The notes beneath the pieces are model-generated. The model searched no databases, was not told where the DNA came from, and worked only from the letters and a program-made list of their open reading frames with translations. A stretch of 15,955 nt of DNA, taken from an uncultured Fretibacterium sp. (GTDB lineage: Bacteria; Synergistota; Synergistia; Synergistales; Aminobacteriaceae). Below are positions 7,239 through 14,119 of this stretch, in pieces (position 1 is the stretch's first letter; every line of letters starts with the position of its first letter). The position numbers and the translations under genes were made by a program. Location of the stretch: assembly GCA_937899395.1 (NCBI GenBank), contig CALBPU010000176.1, positions 1 through 15,955 on the forward strand. The letters are read 5' to 3'.

Positions 7239-8744
7239 TTATATTCTTCCGTAAAGTTTGCAGGCTGCTTTTATTCTGTCGGCTAATCCGTCGGGTATTG
7301 CGTCCTCTCTCATTCTCCATGACCAATTCCCTGAAGGCGTTGAAGGAATATTAATCCGTGCTTCTGCTCCCAATCTTAAATAATCCTGCATCGGAATTAT
7401 AGCCGTGTCCGTTACAGAACTTACTGCAAGCCTCGTAACTTCACTCGTGAAAATATATCCGTCCATTACATCACGTCCGATATATGACGCAAAATTTTTA
7501 ATCTCTTCTTCCGTTGCATCGTTCTCAAACCAGCCTCGCGAAGTGTTGTTGTCATGTGTTCCCGTATAAACAACGCTGTCTCTTGTGTGATTATGAGGTG
7601 CATAAGGATTGTCGGCAGGATTTCCGAAAGCAAAATGCAGCACTAACATTCCGGGCAATTCATAATTCTTTCTCAGCTCTTCAACATCAGGCGTAATTAT
7701 TCCAAGATTTTCAGCCCAAAACGGCATTTCAGGGAAATTATTTTTAAGGCACGCAAAAAATTTTTCGTAAGGAACTTTAACCCATTTTCCGTTTTTCGCC
7801 GTAACTTCTCCGTAAGGTATCGCCCAATATGCCGCTAATCCTCTGAAATGATCTATTCTGACTTTATCAAACATCGACAGAAGATTTTTAAGCCTGTTGA
7901 CCCACCACTTGAAATTTTGTTTCTCCATAGCTTCCCAGTTATAAGTGGGATTTCCCCATAACTGCCCCGTCTCACTGAAATAATCCGGCGGAACTCCCGC
8001 AACTGTTACAGGGTTCAAATCTTCATCAAGATTAAAAAGTTCAGGATACTCCCAAACATCTGCACAATCCCTCGTTACATATAACGGCATATCTCCTACA
8101 AGCTGTATGTCAAGTTCTTCAAGTTTTGATTTCAATGTCATAGCTTGAGTGAAAAATACATACTGATAAAATTCCTGATGTGAAATTTCATTTGAATATT
8201 CAGTCTTGAATTTCTTTATAGCTTCAGGGTCTTTGTGCCTTAAATCTTCAGGCCATTCATACCATGGAGCACCGCCTTGAACCTGTTTTATTACGCTGAA
8301 TAACGCAAAACTTTCAAGCCACTCCGTTTTTTTCCTGAACGATTGAAATTTTGAACCTGATGAACCGTTTTTCATGCAATGTTTATAAGCAGCGTTGAGA
8401 ATTTCTGTCTTAAATGCCCTCGCCGATTCATAATCAACACGGTCTATACCTTTATTAAAATCATATTTTGCTGAAATTTTCTCTAATTCTTCTTCGGTTA
8501 ATAAATTTTCCTCAATCAAAATTTCAGGGCTGACGAGCAAATAATTTCCTGCAAACGCTGATGTCGGACTGTAAGGTGAATTTCCGCAGCCTGAATCAAT
8601 CGTTGTCAATGGTAAAACCTGCCATATTTTTTGCCCTGCATTGTGAAGAAACTCCGCAAATTTTAACGCTCCCGTTCCAAAATCACCTATGCCGTATTTT
8701 GATGGAAGAGATGTAATCGGCAATAAAATTCCCCCGCTCCTCAT
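7239..8744 (-). CDS. malQ: 4-alpha-glucanotransferase (amylomaltase, GH77)
   Basis: MalQ transfers 1,4-alpha-glucan segments between maltodextrins, in glycogen/maltose metabolism. The 501-residue product is full length for the bacterial type. It starts RSGGILLPITSLPS, then shows SPYSPTSAFAGNYLL (about 56-70), GDMPLYVTRDCADVW (about 217-231), and the three GH77 catalytic acids: nucleophile D298 in VRIDHFRG, acid/base E345 in WAENLG, and D398 in TGTHDNNT. The C-terminus carries QDYLRLGAEARINIP and GNWSWRM. The ATG at 8744 has a strong AGGAGG at 8762-8757. It lies 23 bases after the amidohydrolase gene and one base before the antitoxin gene, all on the minus strand, so the four likely form one operon. 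No damage seen. Confidence 0.96.
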   Translation of the reverse strand: MRSGGILLPITSLPSKYGIGDFGTGALKFAEFLHNAGQKIWQVLPLTTIDSGCGNSPYSPTSAFAGNYLLVSPEILIEENLLTEEELEKISAKYDFNKGIDRVDYESARAFKTEILNAAYKHCMKNGSSGSKFQSFRKKTEWLESFALFSVIKQVQGGAPWYEWPEDLRHKDPEAIKKFKTEYSNEISHQEFYQYVFFTQAMTLKSKLEELDIQLVGDMPLYVTRDCADVWEYPELFNLDEDLNPVTVAGVPPDYFSETGQLWGNPTYNWEAMEKQNFKWWVNRLKNLLSMFDKVRIDHFRGLAAYWAIPYGEVTAKNGKWVKVPYEKFFACLKNNFPEMPFWAENLGIITPDVEELRKNYELPGMLVLHFAFGNPADNPYAPHNHTRDSVVYTGTHDNNTSRGWFENDATEEEIKNFASYIGRDVMDGYIFTSEVTRLAVSSVTDTAIIPMQDYLRLGAEARINIPSTPSGNWSWRMREDAIPDGLADRIKAACKLYGRI

Positions 8745-8767
8745 AATTAAAAATAACCTCCTAAAAT

Positions 8768-10090
8768 TTATAATGCTCCCGAATCATAAACAGTTCGACC
8801 TGCTGTAAATGTCATCGTAACATCAATATTCGCTATGTCTTCAGGTTTAACTGAAAAAGGATCCTGTTCTAATACTACTACATCGGCATCGTTGCCAATC
8901 GCAATTTCACCGCGCCTTAATTCGTTTGAACCGTTCCATGACGCTCCCCATGTATAAATACTCAACGCTTCAGCGACACTCAAGCCGTTATTTACTAAAT
9001 CACTTATATTTTTCAACGGTGATGTCAAAGAATTTCCGGAGCCTTCACAAACTACTAAGCCGTTGACAAAAGTATCGTGAACAAAATTGCTATCTTTCCC
9101 TGAAATAATAATTCCTCCAAGTCCTAATAATTTCATTCTCTCGATTAGATTTCCGCTGAAATTTTTGATTAAATGACGTGAACTCTTGCGTACTCGTTTA
9201 ATTACTCTTTCAAGAGCGTTGAGACATGATTTATTATTATCGCTTATAACCTGACAACCTGAAAGATGTGCGGAATAAATCATATTTTTTTGTTCATTTT
9301 GTTCGGTTGAATCCTTGATTAAAAATCCTCCGAGTTTACAAAACGGCATTCCGTCTCCGGTTCTCATTCCTGTCGATAAAAATTCATTCATTTCCTCAAC
9401 GTGATTAAATCCAAAATTACATCGTAATCTGAACGTCAATAAATCATAAGCATCGATCGAAAATATATCCCATAATTTTCCGGCATCTTCGTAAAAATCT
9501 GTCCATGCTTCAGAAATTCCAAGAGCGTTAATTTTCGGCGAATAATTTTTCACAAGGTAAATAATATTTTCTTCGCTTAATTCGGGTAAATGCTGATTTA
9601 ATTCTTCAGGTTCAACATTTTCCTGAGGCATGTTAAATTCGTTCATCGCTGAAGTATTTAATATTGCGTGAGTATTTTTCACGTCGATTATGGCACATGG
9701 TTTTGAAGGAATTGCCGTGTCAATGTCATCACGTGAAATAATTAAATCGTCAGAAAGATTAAATGCAACATACCAACCTCGTAAAGGATTTGGATTTGAT
9801 TGTGTATATGCGCTCAAAGAATCCTTGAAATCCTTTAATGAATGAACGTTAATTAAATTCAGTCGCTCTTGATTTTCAGCCCACGACAAAAAATTTAATC
9901 CAGTATCACAAAATCCGGGCAATACAGTTCTGCCGTGAAGATCAATAATTTTTCCGCTAACTAGGCTGCTTAATTCATCATCTAGTGAAACTATACGGCC
10001 ATGCTCAAAAGTTATATTTGATGAAATTCCCGATTGAGTATGTATTTTACCGTTAATAAGTGAAATTTTTTCGTACTGGTTTTGCTCCAA
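8768..10090 (-). CDS. YtcJ-like amidohydrolase homologue lacking the metal-binding histidines
   Basis: A 440-residue protein with the overall plan of the Amidohydro_3/YtcJ family: N-terminal beta domain (LINGKIHTQSG, IIDLHGRTVLPGF), a central barrel, and the C-terminal family block GEIAIGNDADVVVLEQDPF followed by a second small beta part. Family enzymes hold a metal with an HxH after LPGF-x-D; here the stretch reads LPGFCDTGLNF (57-67), so both His are Gly64 and Asn66. The later HAIGD-type motif (about 279-290) reads VISDNNKS, and the RIEH motif reads HLIKNF with Asn310 in place of His. K252 is kept. The frame is intact over the full length, so this is a conserved pseudoenzyme candidate, not a decayed gene. 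TTG start at 10090 is set by AAGGAG ten bases upstream. Function unknown. Confidence 0.75.
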   Translation of the reverse strand: MEQNQYEKISLINGKIHTQSGISSNITFEHGRIVSLDDELSSLVSGKIIDLHGRTVLPGFCDTGLNFLSWAENQERLNLINVHSLKDFKDSLSAYTQSNPNPLRGWYVAFNLSDDLIISRDDIDTAIPSKPCAIIDVKNTHAILNTSAMNEFNMPQENVEPEELNQHLPELSEENIIYLVKNYSPKINALGISEAWTDFYEDAGKLWDIFSIDAYDLLTFRLRCNFGFNHVEEMNEFLSTGMRTGDGMPFCKLGGFLIKDSTEQNEQKNMIYSAHLSGCQVISDNNKSCLNALERVIKRVRKSSRHLIKNFSGNLIERMKLLGLGGIIISGKDSNFVHDTFVNGLVVCEGSGNSLTSPLKNISDLVNNGLSVAEALSIYTWGASWNGSNELRRGEIAIGNDADVVVLEQDPFSVKPEDIANIDVTMTFTAGRTVYDSGAL

Positions 10091-10112
10091 CTATCAAAAT
10101 CTCCTTCAAGTT

Positions 10113-10146
10113 AAAAATACAGCCCACCGTTTTTAAGGCAGGCTGT
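10113..10146 (-). terminator. Terminator/attenuator between the YjfB-like gene and the amidohydrolase gene
   Basis: On the minus strand ACAGCCTGCC (10146-10137) pairs with GGTGGGCTGT (10128-10119), ten pairs with two central G-U, followed by ATTTTT. The two wobbles are mismatches on the plus strand, so it works for leftward transcription. Its T tract ends seven bases before the AAGGAG of the next gene, leaving no room for a separate promoter, so partial read-through is implied. Confidence 0.8.
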
Positions 10147-10156
10147 TCATAAAATT

Positions 10157-10420
10157 TTAATACAGTCCGTCATGTTTAGTTCCGATTCCGAAAATCTGCA
10201 ATGACGTTTCCATTAAATCATTTTGAGCCTTAACAAGCCATGAACCTACTGCCATTTGAACTTTAGCTTGGCTTAAACCCATTGAAGCCTCTGCAATGCT
10301 CATAGGATCTGCACCGCTTTCCATAATTTTTGCTCCGGCAGCGTTTGCAGTGTTCAAAGAATTTTGCATCATTGCAAGCCCGTTTTGTCCGAGCGAGTTG
10401 AAACTGTTCATACTAATCAT
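10157..10420 (-). CDS. Small YjfB-like putative motility protein
   Basis: An 87-residue protein without signal peptide or membrane helix, rich in Met, Ala, Gln and Asn. The segment ASMGLSQAKVQMAVGSWLVKAQ (about 45-66) resembles the short YjfB-type family (small helical protein found in flagellated Firmicutes and relatives), where the conserved part reads as a Met/Ser-Gln rich helix followed by a Gly and a second helix. The Asn-rich N-terminus (NSFNSLGQNG, NSLNTANAAG) is reminiscent of flagellar axial proteins. Start ATG 10420 has AAAGGAG 11 bases upstream. It is followed by a hairpin terminator and is divergent from the TM1266-like gene across a 78-base AT-rich gap. Presence of hook genes in the same window agrees with a motility role, but this is an inference; biochemical function is unknown. 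Confidence 0.6.
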   Translation of the reverse strand: MISMNSFNSLGQNGLAMMQNSLNTANAAGAKIMESGADPMSIAEASMGLSQAKVQMAVGSWLVKAQNDLMETSLQIFGIGTKHDGLY

Positions 10421-10498
10421 AAGATTTTCATCTCCTTTCGTGAGTACACATATTATATAATAATAATATCTTTAATAATTTATCGGAGGTTATTTAAT
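10421..10498 (+). promoter_or_regulatory. Divergent AT-rich promoter region (yjfB-like / TM1266-like)
   Basis: This 78-base gap separates two divergent genes. A TATAAT is present at 10456-10461 on the plus strand and a second on the minus strand at 10457-10452; neither has a clear -35 at proper spacing. CGGAGG at 10484-10489 is the ribosome binding site for the rightward gene. The tract of alternating A and T around 10449-10470 is close to self-complementary. Confidence 0.4.
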
Positions 10499-10741
10499 AT
10501 GGAAACAAGAGTGGCAGTAATGAGTATCATCGTTGAAAATATTTCGTCAGTCGAAACCCTCAATAATATTCTTCATGAATATCGTGATTATATTATAGGC
10601 AGAATGGGAATACCTTATCATCAGAAAAAAATTAACATCATCAGCATTGCCCTTGACGCTCCTCAAGATATTATTTCGGCGTTATCGGGTCGAGTTGGAA
10701 ATCTTGAAGGCGTGAGCGTTAAAACAGCTTTCTCGAAATAA
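10499..10741 (+). CDS. TM1266-family putative [FeFe]-hydrogenase system regulator
   Basis: An 80-residue protein beginning METRVAVMSIIVEN and continuing VETLNNILHEYRDYIIGRMGIPY and INIISIALDAPQDIISALSGRVGNLEGVSVKTAFSK. This is the pattern of the TM1266 group (annotated 'iron-only hydrogenase system regulator'): a single ACT/NikR-like ferredoxin fold domain with alternating beta-alpha-beta units. The ATG at 10499 is chosen because of the CGGAGG ten bases upstream and the family N-terminus; a longer frame from 10364 would read through the yjfB-like gene on the other strand. hydE starts six bases after its stop, matching the known link of this family to hydrogenase maturation genes. It has no recognisable DNA-binding domain, so how it acts is unknown. 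Confidence 0.82.
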   Translation: METRVAVMSIIVENISSVETLNNILHEYRDYIIGRMGIPYHQKKINIISIALDAPQDIISALSGRVGNLEGVSVKTAFSK

Positions 10742-10747
10742 AATTAA

Positions 10748-11797
10748 ATGCACGAATTAATTCAAAGGCTTTATGAAAATCATTCTCTTGAATTAGAGGA
10801 GTACGAAAATTTAATCATAAATCGAAATGAAGAGGCCGCAAAAATTTTACGTGATTTAGCAGTTGAGACACGCAAAAAAATTTACGGCTTCAAAGTCTTC
10901 GTCAGAGGTTTAATCGAAATCTCAAACATCTGCAAAAACGACTGTTTATACTGCGGAATAAGACGAAGCAACAAAAATTGTGAACGTTACAGATTAACTC
11001 CCGAACAAATAATCAAATGTTCCGATGAAGGTTATGAATTAGGTTTCAGGACATTTGTTTTACAGGGAGGAGAAGATAATTTTTTCAGCGATGAAATTTT
11101 AGGCGGAATTGTCAAAGAGATTAAATCACGGCATTCGGATTGCGCAGTAACTCTTTCAATGGGAGAAAGGAGTTATGATAGTTATAAATTTTTGAGAACC
11201 TGCGGTGCCGACAGATATTTATTGAGGCACGAAACAGCCGATAAAGATCACTACGAAAAAATTCACCCTTCCGAAATGTCATTTGAAAATCGAATGAAAT
11301 GTCTTCATAAACTTCGTGAACTTGGTTATCAGGTCGGCTGCGGTTTTATGGTAAATTCACCGTATCAGACCGAAAAAAATTTAGCTCAGGATTTGAAATT
11401 CATCGAAACTTTTAAGCCTGATATGTGCGGTATAGGGCCTTTTATTCCGCATAAAGATACGCCGTTCAAAAATTTCAATGCCGGCACTGTTGAATTAACA
11501 TGTTATTTGCTGTCAATTATAAGATTGATTTACCCTCCTGTTTTGCTTCCTGCAACAACAGCTCTGGGAACAATAAATCCAATCGGGCGTGAGCTTGGTA
11601 TATTGTCGGGAGCAAATGTAGTCATGCCGAATTTATCTCCCGTAAACGTGAGAAAAAAATACGAGCTTTATGACAACAAAATTTGCACAGGAGAAGAAAG
11701 CGCGCAATGTCGTGAATGCCTCAACAACCGAATGAAAAAAATCGGCTATGAAATCGTAACAGACAGAGGTGATATTAAACATTCTATGAAAATATGA
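10748..11797 (+). CDS. hydE: [FeFe]-hydrogenase H-cluster maturase HydE (radical SAM)
   Basis: HydE is a radical SAM enzyme that works with HydG and HydF to build the two-iron part of the H-cluster. The 349-residue product has the radical SAM motif CKNDCLYC (Cys62, 66, 69), then FVLQGGED, the ETADKDHYEKIHP block, GCGFMVNSPYQT, and MCGIGPFIPHKDTPF, all typical of HydE rather than biotin synthase. A second cysteine set, C313-x7-C321-x2-C324, matches the accessory cluster site known in the Thermotoga maritima enzyme. The gap to the upstream regulator is six bases and has no Shine-Dalgarno, so translation is probably coupled. HydF, HydG and the hydrogenase itself are not in this window. Alternative: PylB-like paralogue, less likely given the neighbour. 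Confidence 0.92.
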   Translation: MHELIQRLYENHSLELEEYENLIINRNEEAAKILRDLAVETRKKIYGFKVFVRGLIEISNICKNDCLYCGIRRSNKNCERYRLTPEQIIKCSDEGYELGFRTFVLQGGEDNFFSDEILGGIVKEIKSRHSDCAVTLSMGERSYDSYKFLRTCGADRYLLRHETADKDHYEKIHPSEMSFENRMKCLHKLRELGYQVGCGFMVNSPYQTEKNLAQDLKFIETFKPDMCGIGPFIPHKDTPFKNFNAGTVELTCYLLSIIRLIYPPVLLPATTALGTINPIGRELGILSGANVVMPNLSPVNVRKKYELYDNKICTGEESAQCRECLNNRMKKIGYEIVTDRGDIKHSMKI

Positions 11798-11844
11798 ACG
11801 GATTTTGATTTAAGATTTAAGAAAACTTTAAGGAGGTTTTAATT

Positions 11845-13773
11845 GTGAAGAAACTTATAAATGTTATTATAGTTGTTGTGATTTTGCTTTTGTATGCTTC
11901 ATGCTCATGGGCTTTAAGTGTGGTTTCATGTCTCAGCTCATCCGGTGTTGTAGGCGAGTATTATGAAGGCTCTATCTATGGCAGTGGAGGAAGAATACCT
12001 TATTCTTTCTCTTGTAGCGGTTCATTGCCTCCCGGTTTGTACTTCTCAGAATACGGCGATGAAGCCGAAGTAAGCGGTACACCGACACAAGCCGGGTACT
12101 ACTATTTTACTATTTACGTGCGCGACAGTGAGGGAAACAGTGCTTCGAGATCTTGCAGCATAAATATTAAACCCGGAGATCCAAGCATATCTTCCTACTT
12201 CAAAGACGGAATTGTGGACGTTCCATATTCGGATTTCGTTATGGCTGAAGGCGGACAAACTCCTTACAGTTGGTCGAAAAGCGGAACAGTACCTCCCGGA
12301 CTTACTCTCACCTCTTCGGATAGCACGGCAACTCTTTCAGGTACTCCGACAACGGCGGGTACTTACAAATTGAATTTGACGGTTTATGACTATAACGGAC
12401 GCTCGGACACAGAATATTTTTCTGTAGTAATCCGTAATTTTGTCATTGATAGTTCTATAAGTGGCGGAGTAATCAACGTACCCTATTCCGGAACTTTATC
12501 GATCAAAGAAGGAGGAATTGCTCCGTTCAAATGGGATATAAACGGAGGAAGTTTGCCGCCCGGACTTACGTTAAGCAATTCCGGAACAACAGCTGCAATC
12601 TCAGGTACTCCAACACAAGAAGGGACTTATACATTCAATGTTGACGCTACAGACGCTAATGGCAAAAAGGAATCTGTACAGCGCGTAATTGTAATCAGTC
12701 CGCCTTTTATTGAGGGAGAACTTGATTCTGCGAAAGTTAATACTCCCTATTCAGGAACTTTATCGCTTAAAGGAGGAAGTGCGCCGTTTAGTTGGGAAGT
12801 TAGCGTTGGAAGTTTGCCGCCCGGACTTACGTTAAGCAGTTCGGGAGCAACAGCTACAATATCAGGTACTCCAACAGAAGACGGAACTTACACATTCACT
12901 GTTGAGACGCTTGACGCTAATGGTAAGAGAGCTGCAAGAGATTTTACTGTCGCAGTCAAAACTTTGTCGCTTGAAGGTGAGCTTTCCTACTACAGCTCCA
13001 AATCCAAACTCACAGTAAAAGATGGGACAGCTCCATTTACATGGAAAGTAATCGGAGGGTTTATACCGCTCGGCATGTCTCTGACAGCTTCGGGAGACGA
13101 GGCTACACTCTCAGGAACATGTATATCAGGAGATACATATAGTTTTACTATTGGAGTTACTGACGCTGAAAACAGGACTGCTGTAAAAGATTTTAGAATG
13201 ACATTATCCAACAGATATAATAGTCCGGTGCCTTACGTTGAGGATTTGGAGATTGACGGCTATGAAGACGGCAAATTACCTGATGTCCAAAAAAACAAGT
13301 GGTCTTGGTCGAATAATAAATACGACTCATATTTTAAAACTTTATACTCCAAAGGTGGGCGCTCCCCGTATCAGTGGCAGCATGAACCGGTGCTCTTTGG
13401 CTGGCTGCCCAACGGGAAGCATAAGTGGTTTGCCGACCGGAAGCAGACGACCGTGTGGAATTACGATAAGCCCAAGCACAGCAAAGAGCATCCCACGATG
13501 AAACCGATCCCGCTGTTGGCCTATCCGATTAAGAACAGCTCCGCGCCGAACGCCGTGGTACTGGACACCTTCGGCGGCAGCGGTTCAACGCTCATCGCCT
13601 GTGAAGAGACGGACCGCGTCTGCAGGACAATGGAGCTGGATGAGCGCTATGCCTCTGTAATCGTCGAGCGCTATGTCAATCTCGTGGGCAGCGGCGCGGA
13701 TGTGTCTGTTGTCAGGGACGGGGAAGTGCTGGCCTATGACGAGGTTATACAAAAAGAGCGTCCGGAACAGTAA
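11845..13773 (+). CDS. Chimeric ORF: secreted Ig-like repeat protein joined in frame to the C-terminus of a phage DNA methyltransferase
   Basis: GTG start at 11845 with AGGAGG eight bases upstream. Residues 1-23 form a Sec signal peptide (MKKLINVIIVVVILLLYASC, cleavage likely after SWA at 23). Residues 24 to about 456 are five He_PIG-type Ig-like repeats of about 85-89 residues, each with GG-x-xP(Y/F)-x-W, then SLPPGLTL-type and SGTPT motifs; a sixth begins and stops at GGRSPYQW (about 503-510). From there to 642 the protein is the C-terminal part of a phage DNA methyltransferase (QHEPVLFGW, HPTMKP, DTFGGSGST). Base composition shifts from about 35-45% to about 55-60% G+C at the same place. 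The first part would be an exported adhesin-like or surface protein; a cytoplasmic methyltransferase end makes no sense behind a signal peptide, so I treat the ORF as a join product. hydE ends 47 bases upstream without a visible terminator. Confidence 0.8.
   Translation: MKKLINVIIVVVILLLYASCSWALSVVSCLSSSGVVGEYYEGSIYGSGGRIPYSFSCSGSLPPGLYFSEYGDEAEVSGTPTQAGYYYFTIYVRDSEGNSASRSCSINIKPGDPSISSYFKDGIVDVPYSDFVMAEGGQTPYSWSKSGTVPPGLTLTSSDSTATLSGTPTTAGTYKLNLTVYDYNGRSDTEYFSVVIRNFVIDSSISGGVINVPYSGTLSIKEGGIAPFKWDINGGSLPPGLTLSNSGTTAAISGTPTQEGTYTFNVDATDANGKKESVQRVIVISPPFIEGELDSAKVNTPYSGTLSLKGGSAPFSWEVSVGSLPPGLTLSSSGATATISGTPTEDGTYTFTVETLDANGKRAARDFTVAVKTLSLEGELSYYSSKSKLTVKDGTAPFTWKVIGGFIPLGMSLTASGDEATLSGTCISGDTYSFTIGVTDAENRTAVKDFRMTLSNRYNSPVPYVEDLEIDGYEDGKLPDVQKNKWSWSNNKYDSYFKTLYSKGGRSPYQWQHEPVLFGWLPNGKHKWFADRKQTTVWNYDKPKHSKEHPTMKPIPLLAYPIKNSSAPNAVVLDTFGGSGSTLIACEETDRVCRTMELDERYASVIVERYVNLVGSGADVSVVRDGEVLAYDEVIQKERPEQ
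11914..13360 (+). repeat. Array of five full and one partial Ig-like (He_PIG-type) repeats
   Basis: Repeat boundaries are roughly 11914-12180, 12181-12440, 12441-12703, 12706-12963, 12964-13212, and a partial sixth 13216-13360. Repeats three and four are closely similar in DNA sequence (for example the GTTTGCCGCCCGGACTTACG block at 12551 and 12812, spacing 261 bp), pointing to recent duplication. Repeat five is more diverged (FIPLGMSL in place of SLPPGLTL, SGTCIS in place of SGTPT). Repeats of this kind are common in secreted proteins of anaerobes. Confidence 0.85.
13340..13380. other. Junction between AT-rich chromosome and G+C-rich phage DNA
   Basis: To the left, sequence is Ig-repeat DNA with AT-rich codons; to the right, every third codon position is mostly G or C and the protein becomes a phage methyltransferase. 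The change falls on codons for GGRSPYQW, which suits both families: Ig repeats carry GG-x-xPY-x-W, and phage methyltransferases carry a G-R-S-x-YQWQHEP-like stretch. No integrase, attachment site, direct repeat or insertion sequence is seen here. Confidence 0.8.
13360..13773 (+). pseudogene. Phage site-specific DNA methyltransferase, C-terminal fragment
   Basis: About 137 residues of a DNA adenine/cytosine-N4 methyltransferase of the type found next to terminase genes in Firmicutes phages, often with a ParB-like N-terminal domain. Visible are QHEPVLFGWLPNGKHKW, DRKQTTVWNYDKP, the HPTMKP block (13489-13506), the SAM-binding DTFGGSGSTLIACE (about 13564-13605), and MELDERYASVIVERYV. The catalytic DPPY-type motif, which lies N-terminal to this in the family, is missing, so alone it would be inactive. 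The TAA at 13771-13773 is the natural end. In an intact phage the missing half would lie upstream; here Ig-repeat DNA stands in its place. Confidence 0.85.
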
Positions 13774-13787
13774 TGTCCAGGCGCTCT
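13751..13787 (-). terminator. Terminator of the higBA unit, overlapping the methyltransferase 3' end
   Basis: On the minus strand AGAGCG (13787-13782) pairs with CGCTCT (13760-13755), with further interrupted pairing inside up to a TGT/ACA tip around TTAC, followed by TTTTT (13755-13751). It lies 20 bases after the higA stop. On the plus strand no T tract follows, so it serves the leftward unit. Confidence 0.6.
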
Positions 13788-13807
13788 GGGTATGAGAGAT
13801 GATCGTA

Positions 13808-14104
13808 TCAGGCTAATGCTGCAATCGGCCGGATTTTATTCAGCTCTTCGGCATGCTTGATCGTTTCGTTCCGAATGTCGATATCATTCTGCAGGTTCAG
13901 GAAGTAACGCTCCGATACGCCAAAGAACCGGCCGAGGCGGATGGATGTATCCACAGTCATTTTTCTGCGGTCATGCAGGATATCCTGGATGCGGGAGACG
14001 GGAACAAATGTCGCCTGCGCCAGCCCGTACGCGCTGATGTTCAGCGGCTCCATAAACTCTTCACGGAGAATCTCTCCAATGGTGGGTGTCATAATCATAT
14101 CCAT
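13808..14104 (-). CDS. higA: HigA-family antitoxin (XRE/HTH)
   Basis: A 98-residue helix-turn-helix antitoxin of the HigA/VapI type. The N-terminal TPTIGEILREEFMEPLNISAY is the family start; residues about 24-50 (YGLAQATFVPVSRIQDILHDRR) form the HTH; and MTVDTSIRLGRFFGVSERYFLNLQN is the conserved continuation. It should bind HigB and repress its own promoter, probably through the palindrome at 14412-14428. The ATG at 14104 has AGGAGG at 14120-14115, which overlaps the higB stop. Order is toxin first, antitoxin second, as is usual for higBA. The pair is read against the phage genes on both sides. G+C content fits the phage DNA, not the left part of the window. Confidence 0.92.
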   Translation of the reverse strand: MDMIMTPTIGEILREEFMEPLNISAYGLAQATFVPVSRIQDILHDRRKMTVDTSIRLGRFFGVSERYFLNLQNDIDIRNETIKHAEELNKIRPIAALA

Positions 14105-14119
14105 CTGCGTCTCACCTCC

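Noticed and set aside
10364..10498. N-terminal extension of the TM1266-like protein
   Set aside because: It overlaps the yjfB-like gene on the other strand, and the CGGAGG before 10499 together with the family N-terminus fix the start there.
11889..11910. Lipoprotein signal (lipobox) in the Ig-repeat protein
   Set aside because: The sequence before Cys20 is YAS, without the usual Leu at -3, and a normal signal peptidase I site (SWA) lies just after it.
11845..13773. A novel secreted Ig-methyltransferase fusion enzyme
   Set aside because: The methyltransferase part lacks its catalytic half, would be exported away from DNA, and the composition switch coincides with the domain switch; a join artefact or accident is far more likely than a functional fusion.
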